Origin: Streptomyces agglomeratus
GTDB lineage: Bacteria > Actinomycetota > Actinomycetes > Streptomycetales > Streptomycetaceae
DNA: 64,000 nucleotides
NCBI RefSeq assembly: GCF_001746415.1
Contig: NZ_MEHJ01000001.1
Span: 7,446,501 to 7,510,500, forward strand
Reading direction: 5' to 3'
The notes under the pieces were generated by a model. The model worked only from the letters and a program-made list of their open reading frames with translations. It had not been told where the DNA came from and made no database searches. Below, piece after piece: positions 57,044 through 64,000 of the stretch (positions are counted from its first letter, which is position 1; each line of letters begins with the position of its first letter). Position numbers and translations under genes: made by a program.

Positions 57044-57391
57044 ATGAACAGTCGTCAAGCAAGGCGGCTGCCGCCCAGCAGTCTCGTCACCGACTCCGGA
57101 GTCGACCACGTGCGGCTTGCCTACCACTACCTCGACGCCGGAGACCTGGAAGGCTTCTCGTCGCTGCTCCACGAGGACGCGCGCCTGGAGAACCCGGCGC
57201 CGGGCTGTCGCCACCACATCGACCGGATCGTGGCCTCCGGCGACTGCGTGGTCGCGATCGGCCGGCTGACCCCTCAACAAGTCGAGTTCGTCGACGTGTT
57301 CACCCTCTCCGACGAAGGCATGCTCCGCAGTCGTCGCCGGTACGACGCCCACCCGAGGCTCTCCGCGCACCGCGACCGGTCCGCCCCGTAG
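57044..57391 (+). CDS. NTF2/SnoaL-like small protein
   Basis: A 115-aa protein with a SnoaL/nuclear-transport-factor-2-like fold: DHVRLAYHYLDAGDLEGFSSLLHEDARLENP, followed by beta strands (VVAIGRLTPQQVEFVDVFTLSDEGML). GAAAGGA precedes the ATG at 57044. Similar short NTF2-like proteins often neighbour antibiotic regulators in Streptomyces and may be ligand-binding or cyclase-like. No catalytic role is proven. It is divergent from the SARP gene. Confidence 0.75.
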   Translation: MNSRQARRLPPSSLVTDSGVDHVRLAYHYLDAGDLEGFSSLLHEDARLENPAPGCRHHIDRIVASGDCVVAIGRLTPQQVEFVDVFTLSDEGMLRSRRRYDAHPRLSAHRDRSAP

Positions 57392-57505
57392 GACGGCATC
57401 CTTTCGGCGAAGTGTTGCGGCGGGCTTCCGTCGCACTCGCTCACTAAAATCCGACATCTATCCCCAAAAAGGGGCACGGCGGGCTGGTGTAGGCGAGGGA
57501 GAAGC

Positions 57506-57835
57506 ATGCCGCTCTATCTGTCGAGGTTCAGCTACACACCGGAGACCTGGGCGAGGATGATCCAGAACCCGGAAGACCGGGCGAGGGCCGCCCAGGCGTA
57601 CATCGAGTCGGTCGGGGGAAAGCTCCACGGATTCTGGTACGCGTTCGGCGAGCACGACGGCTACAACCTGTGGGAAGCCCCCGACAACGTCTCCATGGCC
57701 GGCGTCGCGCTGGCGATCGGTGCGGGCGGTGCGCTCAGCTCACTGGAGACGACGGTCCTGCTCAGCGTCGACGAGACGCTGGAGGCTCTGCGCAAAGCCG
57801 GACAGGTCCAGTACCGAGCCCCCGGCACCTCCTGA
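57506..57835 (+). CDS. GYD domain-containing protein
   Basis: A 109-aa protein of the GYD family (PF08734), a small ferredoxin-like alpha/beta fold. Motifs: MPLYLSRFSYTPETWARM, GGKLHGFWYAFGEHDGYNLWEAPD and a C-terminal helix (LSVDETLEALRKAG). GAGGGAGAAG precedes the ATG. The biochemical role is unknown; members are cytosolic. It is transcribed separately from the NTF2-like gene, 114 bp away. Confidence 0.85.
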   Translation: MPLYLSRFSYTPETWARMIQNPEDRARAAQAYIESVGGKLHGFWYAFGEHDGYNLWEAPDNVSMAGVALAIGAGGALSSLETTVLLSVDETLEALRKAGQVQYRAPGTS

Positions 57836-58150
57836 GCCGACCCGACCCGACCCGACCCGAGCTGATCGGAGATCCCGAGCCGGGCCGAACGCGTGACAGC
57901 GCTCCGATGAATCGATGCGTACGGCCATGAAGGCCATGAAGGCCATGAAGTACGTCACACCCCGCGCGGCGCCCGTGCTCCCCGGTCGACGGCCCGGCAC
58001 CCCAACCGCCCTTGCGCGCCTGTCGGTCCGAGGGCCGGCCGCCGGTCGGGCGGTGCGGCCCCGGCGGGATCTGACAGGGGTGACCCTTTTCCGTCACCGT
58101 TGCCGACTGGTACAGATGTGGAGTTCCGCCAGTGCAACGGAAGTATGCAT
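57836..58150 (+). repeat. Intergenic region with short tandem repeats
   Basis: CGACC is repeated about 4.6 times at 57838-57860, and the 9-mer GGCCATGAA three times at 57923-57949. GGTGAC-8 nt-GTCACC near 58078-58097 is a small inverted repeat upstream of the DUF6400 gene. No gene is seen in this stretch. Confidence 0.6.
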
Positions 58151-58402
58151 ATGAACCAGGACAAGAGTAGCGAACACATATCCTTCGCGATCGACCTGAC
58201 CGTCGAAGAAGCCCGTCGCCGGGCCGAGGTCGTGGCCGCGCTCGGGCCCGACTGGGACCCCGTGGCCGTCCTCGAAGGCGAGGAGCAGGCGTCGGCACTC
58301 CTCTACTCCGGCCTGGACGCCGAGCAGCAGCGCACCTACGACATGCTGGTGTCGGCCGGTGTCCTGCCAGGGGAGGGGCCGGGCCGTGCGGCTTCCCATT
58401 GA
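58151..58402 (+). CDS. DUF6400 family protein
   Basis: An 83-aa acidic protein (ISFAIDLTVEEARRRAEVVA; LGPDWDPVAVLEGEEQASA; DAEQQRTYDMLVSAGVLP) corresponding to DUF6400, a small Streptomyces family of unknown function. ACGGAAG sits about 8 nt before the ATG at 58151; ATG 58145 would add two residues. It overlaps the zinc-ribbon gene by 17 nt, so the two form an operon. Confidence 0.72.
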   Translation: MNQDKSSEHISFAIDLTVEEARRRAEVVAALGPDWDPVAVLEGEEQASALLYSGLDAEQQRTYDMLVSAGVLPGEGPGRAASH

Positions 58403-58631
58403 CCCGCAGGCGGACATCGCCCGTCGCGCCTGGGTAGCCTGCCCCACCTGCGACGACGCCCGCCACTGCGCACCGTGCGCCGAGCGGCGGAACTGCCGTG
58501 AGCACTGGCGCTACCTGATATCCAACAAGGGACCCGTGGTCCACCTCCAGTGCCCGCGATGCACGCACATGTGGTCCGTGAACACCCGGCCCGGCGTCGC
58601 CCTCCGCGACGACGTGACCCCCGACCACTGA
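58386..58631 (+). CDS. Small zinc-ribbon-like protein (81 aa)
   Basis: A Cys/His-rich protein: WVACPTCDDARHCAPCAERRNC, then HWRYLISNKG and LQCPRCTHMWSVNT. The spacing of CxxC pairs fits one or two zinc knuckles. I chose the GTG at 58386 because GGGGAGGGG lies just upstream; an earlier in-frame start at 58359 is possible. It overlaps the DUF6400 gene. It could bind nucleic acid or act as a small redox or metal protein. Confidence 0.6.
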   Translation: MRLPIDPQADIARRAWVACPTCDDARHCAPCAERRNCREHWRYLISNKGPVVHLQCPRCTHMWSVNTRPGVALRDDVTPDH

Positions 58632-58794
58632 CCAGGTCGCGGCCGGCGTTGTGCGGCTGATGAAGCGGCCGCCTCAAGCCGGGGCGGACGCTACCCGGCC
58701 TTCCGAGTGGTGCGGCCTTCCGAGTGGTGGCGTGCCGCCCGTCGCCTGACCGCCCCTCCGGCCGGCGAGCCCGGATGCGGCCCGGCCCGCCTTC

Positions 58795-61104
58795 TCACGA
58801 CCCGGCGCCCGGCGCGCCTCGCCCCGGTGGGCCTCCCGCACCGGTGCCCCCGGCGGCCCCGCCCTCCGCGTCGACGTGAGGCAGCACCCGGTCCAGCCAC
58901 CTCGGCGTCCACCACGCCGACCTGCCGAGCAGCGTCATGGCGGCCGGCACGAGCAGCAGGCGTACGACGGTGGCGTCGATGAGCACACTCGCCGCCAGAC
59001 CCAGACCCAGCATCTTGACCACGATGTTGTCGCTCAGGATGAAGGCAGCGAAGACGCTGACCATGATGAGCGCCGCGCACGTGATCACGCGCGCCGTGAT
59101 CTCCAGGGCGTGCGCGACACTCACCCTCGGATCCCCAGTGCGCAGCCACGCCTCGTGGACGCGGGACAGCAGGAAGATCTCGTAGTCCATGCTGAGCCCG
59201 AAAACGATCGCGAACATCATCATCGGTACGTAGCTCTCAATGGGCACGTCGCCCGAGACACCCAGCGCCGGCCCGCCCCAGCCCCACTGGAACACCGCCA
59301 CCACCACACCGTACGAAGCGGCGATCGAGAGCACATTGAGCACGGCGGCCTTGACCGCGACGAGCACACCCCGGAAGACGGTCAGGATCACCAGGAACGC
59401 GAGGCCGACGACCACCGCGATGATCAGCGGCAGCCTGCTGGAGACGATGTCCAGGAAGTCCACCTGTGCGGCCGTCGTACCCGTCACATAGGTACGGGCG
59501 TCGGTGCCGGACACCGCCTGCGGAAGGACGTCGTCCACGAGGCGGTTGACGAGCCCGGTCGTCTTCTCGTCCTGGGGATCGGCGACGGAGTAGGCCGTCG
59601 CGATCAGCACGTCACCGTCCGACGTCGCTTTCAGCGGCGTGATCACCGCCGCGTCGGGGACGTGGTCCAGCGCGCTCTGCGCCTTGGACGTCAGGGACGA
59701 CCGGTCGGACGCGGGGACGTCCGTCTGGTCGATGACCAGGGTCAGCGGCCCGTTCGACCCCGGGCCGAACGCCGACGACATCAGGTCGAAGGCCCGCCGG
59801 TCGGTGAACGACTTCGGGTCCGCCCCGTCGCCGATGTGCCCGAGCTGGATGAACAGCACGGGCACCGCCAGTACGGCGAGGACGACGATCCCGGAGACCA
59901 GGAACCACCACGGGCGGCGCTCCACCCGCTGGGCGTAGCGGTGCCACGTGCCGTGCGCCGCCTCGCCGGGACCGGCCTCCGTCTCGGCGATGGGCCGCCG
60001 TACTTTGAGCCGGTCGATCCGCCGGCCGGCCAGGCCCAGCATCGCCGGCACCAGGGTCAGCGCCCCGAGGACCGCGGTGATCACCGTGACGGCCGCTGCG
60101 AGCCCGAGCTTGCCGATGAAGCTGATCCCCGACACCCACAGCCCGGACAGGGCGATGATCACCGTGCAGCCGGAGACCAGCACGGCCCGCCCACTGGTGG
60201 CCGTCGCCCACCCGGCCGCCGCCGGGGGATCCCGCCCGTCCATGAGGTTCTGACGGTGCCGGGTGATCAGGAAGAGGGCGTAGTCGATCCCGACGCCCAG
60301 CCCGATCATCGTGGCGAGCGTCGGCGAGACGGTGGCGAAGGTGAACGCCGCCGCCAGCAACCCCAGCAGCGCGAGCCCGCAGACCACCGCGATCAGCGCC
60401 GTCACCAGCGGCAGCACCGCCGCCACGACACTGCCGAAGCCGAGCAGGAGGACCAGGACGGCCACACCGAACCCGATCGCCTCACTCGTACGGTCGTCCG
60501 GCTCCGGGCGGGCCAGTTCGCCCAGCGGACCGCCGTACTCCACGTCGATGCCCGCCGCGCGCAGCGGCTCGACCGCCGTGTCCACACCGTCCAGGTAGGA
60601 CGAGCCCAGCGTGGACGGCTGTACGGCGAACCGCACGGTGATGTACGCCGTCTTCGCGTCGGACGACAGCGGGCCGACGTTGGCGGCGCCCTGCGCGGGC
60701 GGCGGCGTACCGGGCGCGGGCAGCGGGTTCTGCGCACTGAGCACATGCGGCAGCTTCCCCAGACTGGTCACCGCCGTGCCGATCGGCCCTCCCTCGTCGG
60801 TGAGCTGCTTCGAGGAGTCGTGCAGGACGATCTGGGCGCTGTAGCCGCCCGCCGTCGGCTCATGCGCCTTGAGTACGTCGAGGCCGTCCTGGGACTGGGA
60901 CCCGGGCAGGGTGAAGTCGTCCGAGTAATCGCCCCCGTGCGCGCGCTCCAGCACCTGGAGCCCCACCAGAGCCGCCAGCCACAGGACGATGACGGCCACC
61001 CAATGGCGGGCGCACCACGTACCGATGCGGCGGAGCGCGCCCTTCGGCCGCCGGGAGCCGAAGCGGTCCGAAGACAGCGCGTCGGGGGACTTCGGTGACG
61101 CCAT
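58795..61104 (-). CDS. MMPL family RND transporter
   Basis: A 769-aa membrane protein with the twofold MMPL layout: one N-terminal TM helix, a large extracytoplasmic loop (residues about 60-190), five TMs, a second loop (about 395-540) and six TMs. Motifs include [20 protein letters not shown] and [19 protein letters not shown], which carry the proton-relay Asp-Tyr pairs. MMPL proteins export lipids, lipopeptides or drugs by proton antiport. GGGAGGG precedes the ATG at 61104. It lies outside the NRPS operons, so a link to the peptide is possible but unsupported. Confidence 0.92.
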   Translation of the reverse strand: MASPKSPDALSSDRFGSRRPKGALRRIGTWCARHWVAVIVLWLAALVGLQVLERAHGGDYSDDFTLPGSQSQDGLDVLKAHEPTAGGYSAQIVLHDSSKQLTDEGGPIGTAVTSLGKLPHVLSAQNPLPAPGTPPPAQGAANVGPLSSDAKTAYITVRFAVQPSTLGSSYLDGVDTAVEPLRAAGIDVEYGGPLGELARPEPDDRTSEAIGFGVAVLVLLLGFGSVVAAVLPLVTALIAVVCGLALLGLLAAAFTFATVSPTLATMIGLGVGIDYALFLITRHRQNLMDGRDPPAAAGWATATSGRAVLVSGCTVIIALSGLWVSGISFIGKLGLAAAVTVITAVLGALTLVPAMLGLAGRRIDRLKVRRPIAETEAGPGEAAHGTWHRYAQRVERRPWWFLVSGIVVLAVLAVPVLFIQLGHIGDGADPKSFTDRRAFDLMSSAFGPGSNGPLTLVIDQTDVPASDRSSLTSKAQSALDHVPDAAVITPLKATSDGDVLIATAYSVADPQDEKTTGLVNRLVDDVLPQAVSGTDARTYVTGTTAAQVDFLDIVSSRLPLIIAVVVGLAFLVILTVFRGVLVAVKAAVLNVLSIAASYGVVVAVFQWGWGGPALGVSGDVPIESYVPMMMFAIVFGLSMDYEIFLLSRVHEAWLRTGDPRVSVAHALEITARVITCAALIMVSVFAAFILSDNIVVKMLGLGLAASVLIDATVVRLLLVPAAMTLLGRSAWWTPRWLDRVLPHVDAEGGAAGGTGAGGPPGRGAPGAGS

Positions 61105-61329
61105 GCGCCCTCCCGCTACCACCGGGCCCGGCCGCTTGGATCCCTGGGCACGACGACGCGCGCCGCCCACGTACGGGCGGCGCACCTGATGACCGCCATT
61201 CAAAGCAGCCGCGCACCGATCGGCACGCCGCGCGCCGCCCGACGGGTGAACCCGCCCGGACCGTCCCGCATGCACGGCCGCGTACCCGGCCGTAGCGTGA
61301 GCTGACGGGCGAGCTCGCGAAGGGACGCC

Positions 61330-63165
61330 ATGCGCCGTTACCCACCGATCGCCGACCACGGCCTCATCGGCGACCTGCACACCGCCGCCCTGATCTCCTG
61401 CGACGGAGTGCTCGACTGGTTCTGCGCACCCCGCTTCGACTCACCCAGCCTCTTCGCCTCACTGCTCGACCACGACCGCGGCGGGTACTTCGCCATCACA
61501 CCGGCGGCAGAGGGCGCGACGACACGTCAGCTCTACCTCGCGGACACCGCCATCCTGGTCACGCGCTTCATGACGGAGGAAGGCGTCGGCGAGGTCGTCG
61601 ACTTCATGCCGCTGGGCGACGCGGCATGCCCCGAGGACCGGCACAGCGTCATCAGGGTCATGCGCGTCACCCGTGGCGAAGTCCGCTTCCGGCTGGACTG
61701 CCGCCCGCGGTTCGACTACGCACGCGCCACGCACCGCCTCGACGTGGAACAGGGCGCGGCCCGCTTCACCGCCCCGGACAGCGCCGTCCACCTGCACGTC
61801 GCAGCGCCCGGGGGCCGCGTCGAACTGCGCGCCGAGGGAGGCGACGTACGGGCCGACCTGGCGCTGCGTCAGGGACAACGGGCGGCGGCCGTACTCACCG
61901 TGTGCGACGACCCCGGCGCGCAGCCGCCGCCACAGCCGACCGAGTCCGAAGTCCGGCACGCGTTCCGCTCCACCTACGACCACTGGCACCGCTGGGTTCG
62001 CCGCAGCCGGTACCGGGGACGCTGGCAGCAGGTCGTGAACCGCTCGGCGATCACCCTCAAGCTGATGACGTACGCCCCCACCGGCGCGCCCGTGGCCGCG
62101 GTCACCGCCGGGCTGCCGGAACACCTCGGCAGCGAGCGGAACTGGGACTACCGCTACACCTGGATCCGGGACGCGTCCCTGTCCGTGAAGGCACTGCTGG
62201 ACCTCGGGTACGAGGAGGAGGCGGACGCCTTCCGGCGCTGGCTCGGAGCCCGGGTCGCGGCCGGCGCGACGGTAACGGGCGAGCCGTTGCAGATCATGTA
62301 CCGGGTGGACGGCGACCCGCACCTGACCGAGGAGGTCCTCGGCCACCTGGAGGGCTACCGGGGGTCCGCTCCGGTACGGGCCGGCAACGACGCGGCCGGC
62401 CAGCTCCAGCTCGACATCTACGGCGAGGTCGCCTACGCCCTGAGCCACGCCCGCGACCCGGCGCAGCTCGCCGGCTACGACGGCTGGCGCAACCTCCGCG
62501 CCCTGCTCGACTGGCTGGCCCGTACCTGGGACCGCCCCGACGAAGGCATCTGGGAGACCCGCGGCGGCCGCCGCCACTTCACCTTCAGCCGCCTGATGTG
62601 CTGGGCGGCCTTCGACCGCGGCATCCGCCTCGCCCGGGAACTCGCCCGCCCCGCCGACGTCGCCGGCTGGACCGCCGCCCGGGACGCCGTCTTCGAGCAG
62701 GTCATGGAACGCGGCTGGAGCACCCGCCGCCAGGCGTTCGTACAGCACTACGACAGCGAGGTCCTGGACGCGTCCCTGCTGCTGATGCCGGTGGTCGGAT
62801 TCCTCTCGCCGAAGGACCGGCGCTGGCTGTCGACGCTGGACGCCATGGAGGCCGAACTCGTCTCCGACAGCCTCGTCCACCGCTACGATCCGGTCGCCTC
62901 GCCCGACGGGCTGCGCGGCGACGAGGGCACATTCTCCCTGTGCAGCTTCCTGTACGCCGGCGCTCTCGCCCGGGCGGGCAGACTCGGCATGGCGCAGTAC
63001 GCGTTCGACAAGATGCTCACCTACGCCAACCACGTCGGCCTGTTCGCCGAGGAGATCGGACCGGCCGGTGAGCAACTGGGCAACTTCCCGCAGGCATTCA
63101 CCCATGTCGCGCTCATCATGGCGGCACTCGCCCTCGACGAGGAACTGGACCGCGCGGGCGACTGA
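61330..63165 (+). CDS. Glycoside hydrolase family 15 protein
   Basis: A 611-aa cytosolic enzyme of the GH15 (glucoamylase/glucodextranase/trehalase-like) family. The N-terminal beta-sandwich starts [21 protein letters not shown] and has [15 protein letters not shown]. The (alpha/alpha)6 catalytic barrel contains [16 protein letters not shown], the probable general-acid region [17 protein letters not shown] and the C-terminal LFAEEIGP. Actinobacterial members often act as trehalase or alpha-glucosidase. The exact substrate is not decidable from sequence. Confidence 0.9.
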   Translation: MRRYPPIADHGLIGDLHTAALISCDGVLDWFCAPRFDSPSLFASLLDHDRGGYFAITPAAEGATTRQLYLADTAILVTRFMTEEGVGEVVDFMPLGDAACPEDRHSVIRVMRVTRGEVRFRLDCRPRFDYARATHRLDVEQGAARFTAPDSAVHLHVAAPGGRVELRAEGGDVRADLALRQGQRAAAVLTVCDDPGAQPPPQPTESEVRHAFRSTYDHWHRWVRRSRYRGRWQQVVNRSAITLKLMTYAPTGAPVAAVTAGLPEHLGSERNWDYRYTWIRDASLSVKALLDLGYEEEADAFRRWLGARVAAGATVTGEPLQIMYRVDGDPHLTEEVLGHLEGYRGSAPVRAGNDAAGQLQLDIYGEVAYALSHARDPAQLAGYDGWRNLRALLDWLARTWDRPDEGIWETRGGRRHFTFSRLMCWAAFDRGIRLARELARPADVAGWTAARDAVFEQVMERGWSTRRQAFVQHYDSEVLDASLLLMPVVGFLSPKDRRWLSTLDAMEAELVSDSLVHRYDPVASPDGLRGDEGTFSLCSFLYAGALARAGRLGMAQYAFDKMLTYANHVGLFAEEIGPAGEQLGNFPQAFTHVALIMAALALDEELDRAGD

Positions 63166-63232
63166 GCCGCGCGTCAGCGGTGGCGCGGACCGTGCGCCCA
63201 CACGCCGCCCCGCGAGCGGCGCGCCCGGCCGG

Positions 63233-64000
63233 TCAGGCGAAGACCACGCACGCGGCCGCCGGAACCTCCAGGGCCCCGGCGCGGGCCAGTCGCCCGGTCT
63301 CCGGGTCCGCGTCGAACCAGGTGACGTCCCCGGACCACTCGTTTACGACGTACAGCCGCCGGCCGGAGGGACCGGCCACCAGGTCGCGCGGCCACACACC
63401 GCCGCAGTCCACGCTGCTCGTGAGCCGCGGCTTCTCGGCTCCGTCGGCGAGGGAGAACGTCAGTACCCTGTTACTGCCGCGCACGGCGGCCCGCACGAAG
63501 AGCCCGTCGGACGAGACGAGGACCACGGACGGGTACACCCGCTCTCCCTCCGGGGCGCCTTCGGGATCGATCGCAACCTCCGCCAGGGGCTCCAGATGCC
63601 CGGACGCCCCATCCCATCGGCAGACGGTCATCTGGGGCTCCAGCTCGTGGAGTACGTACACGACCTCGCCGTCGGGGTGAAAGGCGAGGTGACGTGGCCC
63701 CGACCCGGCCCGGAGCACCGCCTCGGTGTGCACCTGGAGCTCTCCGGTGGCACGGTCGGGCGAGCACACCCGCACCGAATCGGTGCCCAGGTCCACGCTG
63801 AGCACCCATCGCCCACCGGGATCGGCCAGCACGTGGTGGGCATGCGGGCCCTGCTGCCGGTCGGCGTCGGGGCCCGAGCCCTGGTGCGCCAGCACGACGG
63901 GCGGACCGTGAACGCTCCCGTCGGGTCCCGTCGCGAAACTGCTGACGCTGCCGGAGCCGTAGTTGGCGGTCAGCAGCCGGCGACCGGCGAGGCCGAGATG
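63233..64000 (-). CDS. Lactonase family beta-propeller protein (partial, 5' end outside window)
   Basis: The C-terminal 255 residues of a seven-bladed beta-propeller of the lactonase family (PF10282, 6-phosphogluconolactonase-like). Blade signatures: LLTANYGSGSVSSFA, HHVLADPGGRWVLSVDLGTDSVRV, GSGPRHLAFHPDGEVVYVLHEL and VWPRDLVAGPSGRRLYVVNEW. The reading frame stays open to base 64000, so the start lies beyond the window. Enzymes of this family hydrolyse 6-phosphogluconolactone, although many paralogues have no assigned substrate. Confidence 0.88.
   Translation of the reverse strand, partial: HLGLAGRRLLTANYGSGSVSSFATGPDGSVHGPPVVLAHQGSGPDADRQQGPHAHHVLADPGGRWVLSVDLGTDSVRVCSPDRATGELQVHTEAVLRAGSGPRHLAFHPDGEVVYVLHELEPQMTVCRWDGASGHLEPLAEVAIDPEGAPEGERVYPSVVLVSSDGLFVRAAVRGSNRVLTFSLADGAEKPRLTSSVDCGGVWPRDLVAGPSGRRLYVVNEWSGDVTWFDADPETGRLARAGALEVPAAACVVFA

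Noticed and set aside
58876..61098. Long + strand open frame (740 codons) opposite the MMPL gene
   Set aside because: Antisense shadow; extreme Arg/Gln/His composition and no start signal.

Overview
The window looks like a Streptomyces chromosome. GC and GC3 are very high, GTG and TTG starts are common, operons use ATGA/GTGA start-stop overlaps, and the families are typical of the genus: group 1h [NiFe]-hydrogenase, an AfsR-type SARP regulator, a CsbD stress protein, a GH15 glucanase and many small 'DUF' proteins. Two large functional blocks dominate, with housekeeping or accessory genes around them.

Left edge (1-2471). An IS200/IS605 transposase fragment abuts a C-terminally truncated, twice-frameshifted sugar-binding lipoprotein pseudogene. 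Then come a CsbD protein and a DUF952 protein.

Hydrogenase block (2784-18340, + strand). The order is hoxX, hhyS, hhyL, a NifU-like protein, DUF5947, DUF6084, a 482-aa protein of unknown function, an endopeptidase, a 35-aa DUF6893-type protein, then hypA, hypB, hypF, hypC, hypD and hypE. Most junctions overlap by 4 nt, and a perfect 17-bp hairpin closes the block. The small subunit has a CxxD proximal-cluster motif and no Tat signal, which points to the high-affinity, oxygen-tolerant hydrogenase used to scavenge atmospheric H2. The hyp genes build the NiFe(CN)2CO centre. HoxX could supply CO in air, and the protease trims the large subunit.

Middle (18434-21204). Small, poorly characterised genes: a hydrophilic protein, a DUF2278 protein, a small exported protein paired with a Cys-rich protein, and a probable partial gene.

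Nonribosomal peptide block (21327-56819, mostly - strand). In transcription order it has a large SARP regulator, an XRE/NB-ARC regulator, a two-module NRPS (C-A-PCP-C-A-PCP, interrupted by three single-base homopolymer frameshifts), a type II thioesterase, a SyrP/TauD-like Fe(II)/2-oxoglutarate oxygenase and a free-standing A-PCP didomain. Next are an NRPS with three C-PCP modules and no adenylation domain, an NRPS C-PCP-C-A-PCP-TE, and MbtH. A second operon follows: both glutamate mutase (3-methylaspartate-forming) subunits, a truncated asparaginyl-tRNA-synthetase/asparagine-synthetase-like ligase, a GOGAT-like FMN enzyme, an unknown protein carrying an 87-bp in-frame duplication, an MFS exporter and an Sfp-type PPTase. 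Four consecutive modules lack an A domain, and relics of A domains remain. The line therefore probably depends on the A-PCP protein acting in trans, with hydroxylation on the carrier protein. If the genes act in order, the product would be an N-capped heptapeptide of the form X-X-Y-Y-Y-Y-Z. I do not recognise it as a known pathway, and it is the best candidate for a new system here.

Right edge (57044-64000). An NTF2-like protein, a GYD-domain protein, two small overlapping genes (DUF6400 and a zinc-ribbon protein), an MMPL transporter, a GH15 glycoside hydrolase and a partial lactonase-like beta-propeller gene that runs off the window.
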